From JAVBJN01 sp031546985 (lineage in GTDB: Bacteria; Bacteroidota; Bacteroidia; Chitinophagales; Chitinophagaceae): a stretch of 27,207 nt of DNA. Each line of letters starts with the position of its first letter. The stretch's first letter is position 1. The position numbers and the translations under genes were made by a program. The stretch is from positions 1 to 27,207 of the forward strand of contig JAVBJN010000058.1 of NCBI GenBank assembly GCA_031546985.1. Direction: 5' to 3'. The notes below the pieces were generated by a model. That model made no database searches and had not been told where the DNA came from. It saw nothing but the letters and a program-made list of their open reading frames with translations. Shown in pieces: positions 14,788-22,772 of this stretch.

Positions 14788-15298
14788 GATCGCGTTTGAT
14801 TGGTGCGGCACCGGGGTTGCCCATTGCGCACTTACCATTGAATTTAACGCCGGCTTCAATCACCAGCTTACCGGTATGAATATCGCCGTCTACTATCGCG
14901 TTTCCTTTCAGGTACAGCAAGTCCTGAATTTCCAGTTTACCGTTTACACGGCCCGAAATATCAGCGTTGCGGCACAAAATATCGCCTTCTACCCAGCCGG
15001 TTGGGCCCAGGGTTACTTTAGACTTGGAGGTTACAAAACCCTTCACTTTACCATCTATCTTAATATCTCCTTCTACCTTAATGGTACCTTCTATAACGGT
15101 GCCTTCTGCGATAGTGGTAGATACGCCCGATGTATAAGCCGGCTGCGATGCAGGGTTGTTGTGAGATGGCGCTACATATCCATTGCCCGGTTGGGCAGCT
15201 GCAGTAGCGGTTCCGGTACCCATGGTACCTGTATTGCCACCCAGGCCGTTTCCGGCGGGAGCATTAGAATTGTCGCGGTTATTAGAAAAGATTGACAT
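14678..15298 (-). CDS. bactofilin (polymer-forming cytoskeletal protein)
   Basis: The protein has 206 residues. Residues 1-60 are a flexible Asn/Gly/Thr/Ala-rich head. Residues about 63-165 form the bactofilin beta-helix, with turns such as EGTVIEGTIKVEGDIKIDGKVKG, GWVEGDILCRNADISGRVNGKLE and GDIHTGKLVIEAGVKFNGKCAMG. The tail is Thr/Ala-rich. Bactofilins polymerise without nucleotide into filaments that position envelope enzymes and shape the cell. The gene leads a cluster with AtpZ, a 4-TM protein and an SprT-like protein, and is divergent from PorW/SprE. The tail contains two copies of ATTTG from a perfect 15-bp tandem duplication. Confidence 0.9.
   Translation of the reverse strand: MSIFSNNRDNSNAPAGNGLGGNTGTMGTGTATAAAQPGNGYVAPSHNNPASQPAYTSGVSTTIAEGTVIEGTIKVEGDIKIDGKVKGFVTSKSKVTLGPTGWVEGDILCRNADISGRVNGKLEIQDLLYLKGNAIVDGDIHTGKLVIEAGVKFNGKCAMGNPGAAPIKRDHATTTGATTTGTAPGSATPTTTAPATNNNTTEKAEV
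14756..14785. repeat. 15-bp perfect tandem duplication in overlapping frames
   Basis: TCCTGTGGTTGTTGC occurs twice in direct contact (14756-14770 and 14771-14785). It is in frame for both genes on the reverse strand: ATTTG-ATTTG in bactofilin and QQPQE-QQPQE in AtpZ. Confidence 0.9.
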
Positions 15299-15632
15299 GG
15301 GCCCCGATTTAAAATTTGCAAATAGCTTTCAAAACAAAATTAGTGCTTCAAACATTGTGCCGCATCCACTCCTGCAGCTATGTGGACATCTTGCAAATTC
15401 CTGTGGATATCTGCATTTGCGCTACCCTGCTACCCCATATAAACAAGTTTTAAAACCGGTTAAATTTATTACACACATGAAGCAGAAAAATGACCAGCCC
15501 AATACACATTACACAATCTGATATTCATACATTTACCCGCAATTGGCGTATTCCTATTTATTCTGCTGAATTACCTGAGCTTTTTAAAATAATTTTAAAT
15601 CTTTACAGTTATTATTACAGTTTAGAGACTGC
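15299..15632. other. divergent promoter region between bactofilin and PorW/SprE
   Basis: There is no gene in this 334-bp gap. TGTGGACATC (15381) and TGTGGATATC (15402) are near-identical decamers exactly 21 bp apart, each followed after a few bases by GCAAAT/GCATTTG-like sequence. No full TTTG...TAnnTTTG promoter could be assigned on either strand. The 80 bp before porW are very AT-rich. Confidence 0.45.
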
Positions 15633-18600
15633 ATGAAAAAAACCGCGTACTTGTTTCATAAAAATACTGCAATTAAAATACTGCTGATGGCCATACTGCT
15701 GTCGGCGGCCTATCCTTTTTTTGCCCAGAATAAAAAGACCACCGGTGCCCTGCCTACCAAAGCCGACAGTATTGCTACCGCCCGCAAACACTTTACCGAC
15801 AGCCTGACTGCCATACGGAATTACCGTGCCAGCAAGCGGTATACCGATAGTGTAGCCCGTGTTCGTAAAACGCGCACCGACAGCATTGCCAAAGCCCGGC
15901 AGCAATATACCGACAGCGTGGTGGCATCGCGTAAAGCGCTTACAGACCAATTAAGCAATGAGCGTAAGCGCGTGCAGGACAGCACCATGGCCTCGCGCAA
16001 GCAATACACCGATAGTGTGCAGGCCGTACGCAAGCAGGTTACAGACAGCCTTACGGCTATACGCAAATACAAGGAGAGCAAAAAATACAAGGACAGTGTA
16101 GCCAAAGCTCAGAAGAAAAGAGTAGACAACCTTACGGCCATACGCCGCCAGCGTACCGATAGCCTTATAAACGCGCGCCGCCTGTTTACAGACTCGCTTA
16201 CTGCCATACGCCAGGCTTTTACCGACAGCACAACCGCTTCGCGCAAAAAAATTACCGACAGCACCAAAGCAATACGTCAGAAATTTACCGATAGTATTAC
16301 CGCTGTACGCTCTGCCAGGAAAGACAGCCTGGATAAGAAAAAAGCAACCAAAGAGGCTATCGACAAGGCTAAACCTACCGAAGAACAGAAGTTAAGACTC
16401 AAGATTGCCCTGAAACGTAAAAAAGAAGAGGCCGCCTGGACCAATGAAAAATACCTGAAACATAAGTGGACGCTTATGCGCCGCTTGTATCAGAACATGG
16501 TAACCCGTTATAACTACTATTACAATGCCCGTCGCAAAATGACGGAAATGGGTAAAAAAGCCTGGGCCGCCAATAAATACAACCTCGACAACCTGTTGCC
16601 GGTTTATGGCCTGTCGCCGGAAAAAACCAATGAATCTAATGGTCCGGAGCTGGACAGCATTATCAAAAAAGCATCTACGGGTATATTCATCCACGATCCG
16701 CGCGGTAAGTGGATGGACGATCTGTACTTCCTAATTGCTAAGGCATACTACTATAAAAACGACCAGGACAATGCCCTGAACGCTTTGCAGTATATTTCCA
16801 AGAACTACAACATTCAGCCTAAAAAGAAAAAGAACAGCACCGCCAAAGTAAAAGAGCTGAAGATTGCTACACCGGAGAAAACCAAGTTCCGTTTCCTGAA
16901 ACACCAGCCGGTGCGTAATGATGCATTGGTTTGGATGATACGTACCCTTACAGAAATGAACCTGGATGGTGAGGCACAGGCTTTGCTTACCCTCATTAAA
17001 GAAGATAAGAACTTCCCTAAACGGTTGGTTTCGCAGCGCGCAGCGGCAGAGGCGTTCCTCGCTATACAGCAAAACAATATTGCGGGCGCAGCCAAACCCT
17101 TGCAGGATGCCATTGCAGGCAGCAAAAGCAAGAAAGATAAAATGCGCTGGGAGTACCTGCTGGGGCAGATATACCAGCACGAAGGCCAGTATGCCGAGTC
17201 GAGCAAGCACTTCCGTAAGGCACTGGGCTTCCACCCCAGCCTGGATATGGACTTTTACAGCAAGCTGAATATTGCCCAAAACAGTATTCAGAGCAAAGAT
17301 GCCAAAGAGAAACAAAAGGCAGAGCAGTTGCTGAACAGCCTGGTGAAGAACGAGCGTTATGCACCTTACTACGGCAAGGCTTACTACTCGCTGGCTATGC
17401 TGGCCCTAGCCGATAAAAAAACAGAAGAAGGACTGGAACTGCTGGAAAAAAGTATTCGCAAAAACCAGAACGACAATCCAACCAAGGCTTTGGCCTGGGC
17501 AGAAACAGGAAACATCAGATACCAGTCTAACGAGTATCCTGCTGCTAAAAAAGCATATGATAGCGCTGTATTCTATAACGATGCGGCCAGGCCTGTACCC
17601 GATTTTGATAAGGTAAGCACCCGCCAGGAAGTGCTGAGTGATGTAATTGAGCAAGCCGGCATTATCACCAACAACGACTCCCTGCTGCACCTGGCTTCGC
17701 TGCCGCTAAAAGAGCAGGAGCAGATTGCACGCAAAGCCATTGCACGTATAGAAAAAGCCCGCCGCGATAGTCTTACCAAAGCCAGCGATGCAGCCCGTGG
17801 CCTGCCTACTGTGGGTAACGACAACAATCCCAATAGCGGTCAGAGCTGGTATTTTGCAAGTCTGCCCAATATGCAATCGGGTTTCAATGAGTTTAAACGC
17901 CGCTGGGGAGGCCGTCCACTGGGCGATAACTGGCGCCGGATGAGCAGCATGAATAATTTCAGCAACAATCCGCAAGACAGCTATACTGCCGATGGTGGCA
18001 GCAGCAATAACAACAATAAAGAATACACTGTTGATGAATTGCTGGCCAACCTGCCGGTGAGCGATACCGCCAAGCAAACAAAGTATAACCAGATACAGGA
18101 TGCTTATTACGAGTTGGGCAGTCTTTATTTCCTGAGCCTGAACAACTATCCTAAAGCGATAGACACCTACGATACGCTGCAGCAACGTTTCCCGCACAAC
18201 CGGCACGTAGCACAGGTGTATTACAACCTGTTCCTGCTGTATTCCAAGATCAACGATACAGAGCATGCTAATTTCTATAAGAATAAACTGGGCAATGAGT
18301 TTACCGCCAGCACCTATGCGCGCCTGGCCGAAAACCCCAAACTGCTGGAAGAGCAAACGATAAAGAAAGAAGCGTATCTCGCATTCTACGACACCACGTA
18401 CCGCATGTTCCAGAACAAACAGTACAATGATGTGCTGGCCCGTAAGCAACAGGCCGACCAATTCTACAAAGGCTCTGAACTGCAAAACCGTTTTGAACTG
18501 CTGGAAGCCATGAGCCAGGCTGGTCTTAGAAACTACGACTCTGCCCGCGCCCAACTGCAAAAACTGATAGCGGTATATGCCGGAACCGATGTTGCAGAAA

Positions 18601-19064
18601 TGGCAGGTAATGTATTAAAACTGATTCCGGCCAGTGGAGGTATTGTAAGCGATTCATCCATCGTTAGCCAAACCAACCAGAGTGCGGCCAAGGCGGGCAA
18701 CTTTACTTACGAGCCCAATGCCGAGCATATGTATGCCTTTGCGTTTGAAAAATACGATATGCGCATTACCGCTTTGCAAGCTGCTTTCTCCGACTATAAT
18801 GCGTTGCGGTACAGCCTCGATAACCTCAACACATCGGTGAGTATGCTTACGGCCGACCGGGGTATTATTGTGATAAAACCATTTAAAAATGCAGCGGCAG
18901 CAGCCAACTATATGAATGCTGTGCTCAAAACCAAAGAGCTGACGCGTGAGTTTAAACCGCAGGATTACAGCATGTTTGTAATTACACAGAAAAACTTCAA
19001 CGAACTGTATAAGAGCATGGACTATACCGATTACCTCAAGTTCTACGGTAAAAATTATAAATAG
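15633..19064 (+). CDS. T9SS component PorW/SprE-like TPR protein with an N-terminal 11-residue repeat
   Basis: The protein has 1143 residues. Residues 1-32 form a signal peptide (ILLMAILLSAAYPFFAQ) without a lipobox Cys. Residues 44-229 are 16 repeat units of the type TDSLTAIRKKF, mostly exactly 11 residues. A long TPR superhelix follows (about 260-1000), with segments such as YAESSKHFRKALGFHPSLDMDF and YPKAIDTYDTLQQRFPHNRHVAQVYYNLFLLY. The C-terminal domain (about 1025-1143) has RYSLDNLNTSVSM and an end rich in Tyr. The TPR plus C-terminal layout is that of SprE/PorW, an envelope factor needed for T9SS secretion and gliding that links the PorK/N ring to the translocon. The repeat makes it longer than usual. 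It stands alone between a divergent bactofilin and a strong terminator. Confidence 0.8.
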   Translation: MKKTAYLFHKNTAIKILLMAILLSAAYPFFAQNKKTTGALPTKADSIATARKHFTDSLTAIRNYRASKRYTDSVARVRKTRTDSIAKARQQYTDSVVASRKALTDQLSNERKRVQDSTMASRKQYTDSVQAVRKQVTDSLTAIRKYKESKKYKDSVAKAQKKRVDNLTAIRRQRTDSLINARRLFTDSLTAIRQAFTDSTTASRKKITDSTKAIRQKFTDSITAVRSARKDSLDKKKATKEAIDKAKPTEEQKLRLKIALKRKKEEAAWTNEKYLKHKWTLMRRLYQNMVTRYNYYYNARRKMTEMGKKAWAANKYNLDNLLPVYGLSPEKTNESNGPELDSIIKKASTGIFIHDPRGKWMDDLYFLIAKAYYYKNDQDNALNALQYISKNYNIQPKKKKNSTAKVKELKIATPEKTKFRFLKHQPVRNDALVWMIRTLTEMNLDGEAQALLTLIKEDKNFPKRLVSQRAAAEAFLAIQQNNIAGAAKPLQDAIAGSKSKKDKMRWEYLLGQIYQHEGQYAESSKHFRKALGFHPSLDMDFYSKLNIAQNSIQSKDAKEKQKAEQLLNSLVKNERYAPYYGKAYYSLAMLALADKKTEEGLELLEKSIRKNQNDNPTKALAWAETGNIRYQSNEYPAAKKAYDSAVFYNDAARPVPDFDKVSTRQEVLSDVIEQAGIITNNDSLLHLASLPLKEQEQIARKAIARIEKARRDSLTKASDAARGLPTVGNDNNPNSGQSWYFASLPNMQSGFNEFKRRWGGRPLGDNWRRMSSMNNFSNNPQDSYTADGGSSNNNNKEYTVDELLANLPVSDTAKQTKYNQIQDAYYELGSLYFLSLNNYPKAIDTYDTLQQRFPHNRHVAQVYYNLFLLYSKINDTEHANFYKNKLGNEFTASTYARLAENPKLLEEQTIKKEAYLAFYDTTYRMFQNKQYNDVLARKQQADQFYKGSELQNRFELLEAMSQAGLRNYDSARAQLQKLIAVYAGTDVAEMAGNVLKLIPASGGIVSDSSIVSQTNQSAAKAGNFTYEPNAEHMYAFAFEKYDMRITALQAAFSDYNALRYSLDNLNTSVSMLTADRGIIVIKPFKNAAAAANYMNAVLKTKELTREFKPQDYSMFVITQKNFNELYKSMDYTDYLKFYGKNYK

Positions 19065-19078
19065 TTGCACCAGGCTTC

Positions 19079-19122
19079 AACACAAAAACGGCTCCCGAAA
19101 AGGAGCCGTTTTTGTGTTTTGA
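19079..19122. terminator. strong bidirectional terminator after PorW/SprE
   Basis: AACACAAAAACGGCTCC (19079-19095) and GGAGCCGTTTTTGTGTT (19102-19118) form a perfect 17-bp stem with loop CGAAAA. It is followed by TTG. Convergent genes lie on both sides. Confidence 0.92.
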
Positions 19123-19168
19123 GTCGTTCGTATGGTTTTACTCATGACTAACTACGCAATACTCATTA

Positions 19169-20008
19169 CTATATATCGCTGGCAAATGTATCGCCCTGCT
19201 TCATATCGCCGGTATCGAATCCTTTTTTGAACCAGTACATTCGTTGTTGGGATGTGCCATGAGTAAAAGCATCGGGCACTACATAACCCTGTGCCTGCTT
19301 TTGCAGGTTATCATCGCCAATGGCGTGTGCCGCGTTTAATGCTTCATCTAAATCATCGGGGTCCAGAATATCGGCCATCTGTTGTGCATGGTGCGCCCAT
19401 ACGCCCGCCAGAAAATCGGCCTGCAACTCGAGCCGCACCGATAATTTATTGGCTTCGGCTTCGCTTACCTGCCGCCTGCGCTTTTGTACCTGCTCGGAAA
19501 TGCCCAGCAGGTTTTGCACATGGTGCCCTACTTCGTGGGCAATTACATAAGCCATAGCAAAATCTCCTGGTGCATTAAACCGCTCGCTTAGCTCCTGGTA
19601 AAAAGCAAGATCGATGTATACATTATAATCGCCCGGACAATAAAACGGCCCTGAGGCCGCAGAGGCATAACCGCATGCAGATTCTACGTCATTTTTGAAA
19701 AGCACGAGTACTGGCGCTTGGTATTGCTGCCCCATATCGGCAAACAACTTAGCCCACACATCTTCTGTACTGCCCAGTACTTTGCGTACAAAACGGCTAT
19801 CGGCATCATTGGCTGGGGCATTGGTGGTTTGTGTGGTAGCGGGGCCACCCTGTATGCCATCCAGGAACTGTTGCGGGTTCTTGCCCAGCAAAAGGGCAAT
19901 AATGGCGATGATGAGTGTAATGCCACCACCTAAAGCAATTTTTCTTCCACCACCGCCACCACGGCGGTCATCTACATTTGAGCTTTCTCGTTGTCCATCC
20001 AGGCGCAT
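19169..20008 (-). CDS. neutral zinc metallopeptidase (YpfJ family)
   Basis: The protein has 279 residues. A Gly/Arg-rich start (SSNVDDRRGGGGGRK) precedes a single membrane helix at about 27-42, giving a type II membrane protein with the rest outside the inner membrane. The zinc motif HEVGHHVQ is at 158-165, and LELQADFLAGVWAHH at 193-207 holds the likely third ligand. The end has GTSQQRMYWFKKGFDTGDM, typical of the family. Residues 110-130 (ESACGYASAASGPFYCPGDYNVYID) are also highly conserved. The physiological substrate is unknown. The start ATG is clear, and TATTTTTG at 20028-20035 on the reverse strand is a good -7 element. Confidence 0.9.
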   Translation of the reverse strand: MRLDGQRESSNVDDRRGGGGGRKIALGGGITLIIAIIALLLGKNPQQFLDGIQGGPATTQTTNAPANDADSRFVRKVLGSTEDVWAKLFADMGQQYQAPVLVLFKNDVESACGYASAASGPFYCPGDYNVYIDLAFYQELSERFNAPGDFAMAYVIAHEVGHHVQNLLGISEQVQKRRRQVSEAEANKLSVRLELQADFLAGVWAHHAQQMADILDPDDLDEALNAAHAIGDDNLQKQAQGYVVPDAFTHGTSQQRMYWFKKGFDTGDMKQGDTFASDI

Positions 20009-20027
20009 AATTTGGTTTTTTAAGGTT

Positions 20028-20035
20028 CAAAAATA
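20028..20035 (-). promoter_or_regulatory. -7 promoter element of the YpfJ-like gene
   Basis: On the reverse strand it reads TATTTTTG, a full match to TAnnTTTG, 19 bp before the start codon. No good -33 element was found at the usual distance. Confidence 0.45.
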
Positions 20036-20070
20036 CGTTTCTCACCCAAATGACTACCATTGAATCATTT

Positions 20071-20370
20071 TCATATTCTAAAATACCACAAACCGACAAT
20101 ACATAAAAATAAAGAACAAACTGTTGAAGGGAAAGCTATGAGCTGCAAGCGATTAGCCGAAAGCCATGCGTAGAAAGACGCAAGCAGTATGGGCAAGTGC
20201 GGGCGGTTATTGCGTTTGTGGAGGGGATTGTTGAAAGAAGCGTTTTTTTGAGAGAGCCTTTGCCCGCATTGTTCTTTTATGCGCTTCGGATGGTCCTCAT
20301 GCGGGGGAGATGCGGCTTCCCCTCCTATGTTGGGGTGCAGCATGACAACAAGAGATGACTCGCGCCGGAA
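20071..20370. other. intergenic sequence without a supported gene
   Basis: This part of a 496-bp gap has an open frame of 90 codons on the reverse strand, but the product is low in structure and has no recognised motif. The base pattern (for example CATGCGGGGGAGATGCGG and CCTCCTATGTTGGGGTGCAG) looks like decayed repetitive sequence. I see no terminator or promoter that would serve a gene here. Confidence 0.4.
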
Positions 20371-20443
20371 AATCTTAAATCTTCAAATCTTACCTCTCAA
20401 ATCAGCCATCAGATCGGAGATCGCACTTCGAAGACCGGAGATC
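20371..20443. repeat. degenerate 7-bp tandem array
   Basis: About ten units are in exact 7-bp register: AATCTTA, AATCTTC, AAATCTT, ACCTCTC, AAATCAG, CCATCAG, ATCGGAG, ATCGCAC, TTCGAAG, ACCGGAG. The array ends at the hdc terminator. Related heptamer arrays occur at 12558-12644 and 22773-22800. Confidence 0.6.
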
Positions 20444-20475
20444 AAAAAACCGCCTCCTGCATTACAGAAGACGGT
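20444..20475 (-). terminator. intrinsic terminator of hdc
   Basis: Read on the reverse strand, ACCGTCTTCTG, loop TAATG, CAGGAGGCGGT gives an 11-bp stem with two G-U pairs, followed by six T. It lies 30 bp after the hdc stop. Confidence 0.8.
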
Positions 20476-20504
20476 CTCAACAAAATACAGAGGAGGAATT
20501 ATAG

Positions 20505-21626
20505 TTAAACCAATGCGGCTTTCATTTCAAGGATCAGTTCATCGATCTGCGCTTTGGTTACATTGGGCATACAAATAATATGGCTCCAGCCGTTTTCGGT
20601 AGCCAGTTGCCATTTTTGCCTTATTTCCGCAGGTGGTGCTTTAAAAACCACGGTAATGGTATCGGGATTGCGCCATGCTTCGAGGCCCAGTTCTTTGAGT
20701 TGCGCTTCGGCATAAGCAGCTATTTCGAGGCTGTGCATAGCCCTGCGTTTAAAACCTTCGAGCCCGAGTTTTTTAATGGCATACCATAAAAACAACGGAC
20801 TATGCCCGTTGCGGCTGCCGGTAATGGTGGTATCGACACTACCAATATAGGCCACAGACCGTGCAATGCGGTCGCGGTGCGCTTTACGGGCTACCACTAC
20901 CCCGCAAGGCATAGGCGAGCCAATAAATTTATGTCCGCTGATGGCGATACTGTCGGCACCGTCTTCAAAATCAAAAGGCGGGCGGTTTTCCAGCAAGCCG
21001 CTGTAGCTGCCACTCAGCGCACCATCTACGTGAATATAATGGTGCTGAATGGCCAGTTCTTTCAATATCTCTTTAATGCGCTTTACATCATCGCGGGCTT
21101 CGGTCATAGTGGTACCCACATTGGCCAGTATCACCACGGGCATATGCCGGTTCATACGAATGGTGTTGCGCAGGTCTTCGTAATCGATCTCGCCATTAGC
21201 CTGGCTGCGGATTACGATATTGGTCATATTAAGCAGGTGCAGGTTTTTCTGAACGCTGTAGTGCGTAGCTTCGCTATAATACACCATACCACGGGGATAT
21301 AATTCGCGGGCCAGGTACAAGCCATACAGGTTGCCTTCTGATCCGCCATTGGTTACATAACCCCACCAATCATTTTCTGCACATCGAAACATTTCGGCAA
21401 AGAACTGCACCACTTCTTTTTCCATTTCCCGGCTGTCTACGGCGTAGGTACTGTCTACAAACGGATCGCCCAGGTTGTTCATGGGGTAGTTGAGAAAAGG
21501 AGCCAGCTCCGAATAATTAAAATCTTTAGATACCGGGTATCCCAAAAAGTTTTCGGTACGGTCTTGTACTTTCTCCAGCAATTGCTGCAACATTTGCGCG
21601 TCCGCAGCGCCCAACACATCACCCAT
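20505..21626 (-). CDS. hdc: pyridoxal-phosphate histidine decarboxylase
   Basis: The protein has 373 residues, close to the length of Gram-negative PLP-dependent Hdc. The match is continuous: FLGYPVSKDF (27-36), YVTNGGSEGNLYG (90-102), YYSEATHYSVQK (116-127, with the ring-stacking His122), SQPNGEIDY-like SQANGEIDY, HVDGALSG (199-206, Asp201 pairs with the pyridine N), and SGHKFIGSPMPCG (230-242, Lys233 forms the Schiff base). ITGSRNGHSPLFLW and AWRNPDTITVVF close the match. The reaction is L-histidine to histamine plus CO2. A related group II decarboxylase with another amino acid is possible. It is divergent from an Lrp/AsnC regulator. No histidine/histamine antiporter is nearby, so an acid-resistance role is not supported by context. 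Confidence 0.85.
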   Translation of the reverse strand: MGDVLGAADAQMLQQLLEKVQDRTENFLGYPVSKDFNYSELAPFLNYPMNNLGDPFVDSTYAVDSREMEKEVVQFFAEMFRCAENDWWGYVTNGGSEGNLYGLYLARELYPRGMVYYSEATHYSVQKNLHLLNMTNIVIRSQANGEIDYEDLRNTIRMNRHMPVVILANVGTTMTEARDDVKRIKEILKELAIQHHYIHVDGALSGSYSGLLENRPPFDFEDGADSIAISGHKFIGSPMPCGVVVARKAHRDRIARSVAYIGSVDTTITGSRNGHSPLFLWYAIKKLGLEGFKRRAMHSLEIAAYAEAQLKELGLEAWRNPDTITVVFKAPPAEIRQKWQLATENGWSHIICMPNVTKAQIDELILEMKAALV

Positions 21627-21781
21627 AATCAGAAAATTAATACTACAAAACTACAAACCATAACACCATTAAACCATACTTATGGCAAAATCAAAATCTT
21701 AACACTACAAAAAGCACATTATTAGTTAATTTTAACCACCATAAACCGTTTCAACTTATTATTCAAGACAATCTTACTGCT
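21627..21781. promoter_or_regulatory. shared promoter region of hdc and the Lrp/AsnC regulator
   Basis: On the reverse strand, TAGTTTTG (21646-21653) and TATGGTTTG (21655-21663) are both -7-like; the second has a TTTG 22 bp upstream (forward CAAA at 21686-21689). A near-repeat TAACACCATTAAACC (21661-21675) and TAACCACCATAAACC (21733-21747) lies 72 bp apart. This could be a regulator site, one copy overlapping the hdc promoter. Confidence 0.45.
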
Positions 21782-22243
21782 ATGGAACAACTGGATACGA
21801 TAGACAAGCATATACTAATGGCCCTGCAAGCCAATGCCAGGCTCAATGCCAAAGAGCTGGCGCAGATTGTAGGCCTGAGTGTAACGCCTACTTACGAAAG
21901 ACTTAAAAAACTGGATAAACTGGAGCTGATTGCCGGTTATGTAACCTTGCTTAAACCCGAAGCCATTGGCCGCGGCCTTACCGCCTGGTGCAATGTATCG
22001 CTGCGGCTGCACTCCCTGCCGCTGCTCAAAGCCTTTGAACAGGCTGTAAATAATATAGATGAGGTAATGGAATGCTACCATATTGCCGGCAACTACGATT
22101 ATCTGCTCAAGGTTTCGGTAAAGGACATGAACGCCTACCAGCATTTTATTACCATTAAGCTGGCTGCGCTCGATAATATAGGCAATGTGCAAAGCTCTTT
22201 TGTGATGACCCCGGTAAAACATAAAACCGTTTATACCTTATAG
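21782..22243 (+). CDS. Lrp/AsnC family transcription regulator
   Basis: The protein has 153 residues. Residues 1-60 form the winged HTH (LDTIDKHILMALQANARLNAKELAQIVGLSVTPTYERLKKLDKLELI), and residues 65-150 the RAM/AsnC ligand domain, with ECYHIAGNYDYLLKVSVKDMNAYQHF and a closing SSFVMTPVKHKTVY. Such proteins form octamers that bind an amino acid and regulate nearby metabolic genes. Divergent position next to hdc suggests it controls histidine decarboxylation, possibly in response to histidine or another amino acid; this is inferred from gene order only. Start ATG 21782 gives full-length HTH. Confidence 0.9.
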   Translation: MEQLDTIDKHILMALQANARLNAKELAQIVGLSVTPTYERLKKLDKLELIAGYVTLLKPEAIGRGLTAWCNVSLRLHSLPLLKAFEQAVNNIDEVMECYHIAGNYDYLLKVSVKDMNAYQHFITIKLAALDNIGNVQSSFVMTPVKHKTVYTL

Positions 22244-22301
22244 ACCGGAGGGGCTTGTATCATAACATGCCGTGTATTATCTTGTTCACAAACTCAACCA
22301 A

Positions 22302-22772
22302 ATGTTTCTGGACCAATTTCCCGGCTGGGATGATAAGCACTTTCAGCATGAAGGTGGTGAGAGCTGGAAACACAACCAGCAAAGGCAAAAAGCCATGCTA
22401 CTGTACAACCAGGGCACGGAATTGCTGCAGTTATCCCACGCGTTATGCGATACGCTGCAGCCTACCGAAGATATTAAGGACGTAGAAGAATTCAGGCATA
22501 TGATCATGCAAAATGCCATGACCCTTTGCCCCAAAATCCGTGGGGCCGAAGTAACCAGCCTCTACACTTTGAAAATGGAGAACGCCTCTGTGATCCGTTA
22601 CAACTGCCGCCAGCTTTCCGACGCGGTAAATGCCGCCATACTTATGGGCATTGCCGACGAAAACTTTAAAGAAGCTTTTGATGCGGAAATCGATGAATTT
22701 CGTGTACTGTTCAAAGACTGGGTTAGCGGGTTTACCAAAGATGATTACGAAGATGAATGGGGATTGTATTAG
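22302..22772 (+). CDS. conserved-looking hypothetical protein
   Basis: I do not recognise this protein. ATG 22302 gives 156 residues; an upstream GTG at 22272 would add 10. It is soluble, mostly helical and acidic at the end (FTKDDYEDEWGLY). Visible features are WDDKHFQHEGGESWKHNQQRQKA near the start, and NAMTLCPKIRGAEVTSLYTLKMENASVIRYNCRQL in the middle. There is no signal peptide and no membrane helix. It starts 58 bp after the Lrp gene on the same strand and might be co-transcribed. Codon use is like that of its neighbours, and the frame is long and clean, so it is very probably a real gene. Confidence 0.7.
   Translation: MFLDQFPGWDDKHFQHEGGESWKHNQQRQKAMLLYNQGTELLQLSHALCDTLQPTEDIKDVEEFRHMIMQNAMTLCPKIRGAEVTSLYTLKMENASVIRYNCRQLSDAVNAAILMGIADENFKEAFDAEIDEFRVLFKDWVSGFTKDDYEDEWGLY

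Noticed and set aside
15381..15411. Replication origin based on DnaA-box-like pair
   Set aside because: Only two imperfect boxes, no dnaA or other origin genes nearby.
17706..18560. 284-codon reverse frame inside PorW/SprE
   Set aside because: Antisense shadow; the forward frame has clear TPR content.
20071..20343. 90-codon reverse frame before the YpfJ-like gene
   Set aside because: No recognised motif or promoter; sequence looks like decayed repeats.
20279..20578. 99-codon forward frame across the hdc terminator
   Set aside because: Overlaps the terminator and the end of hdc and translates the heptamer array.
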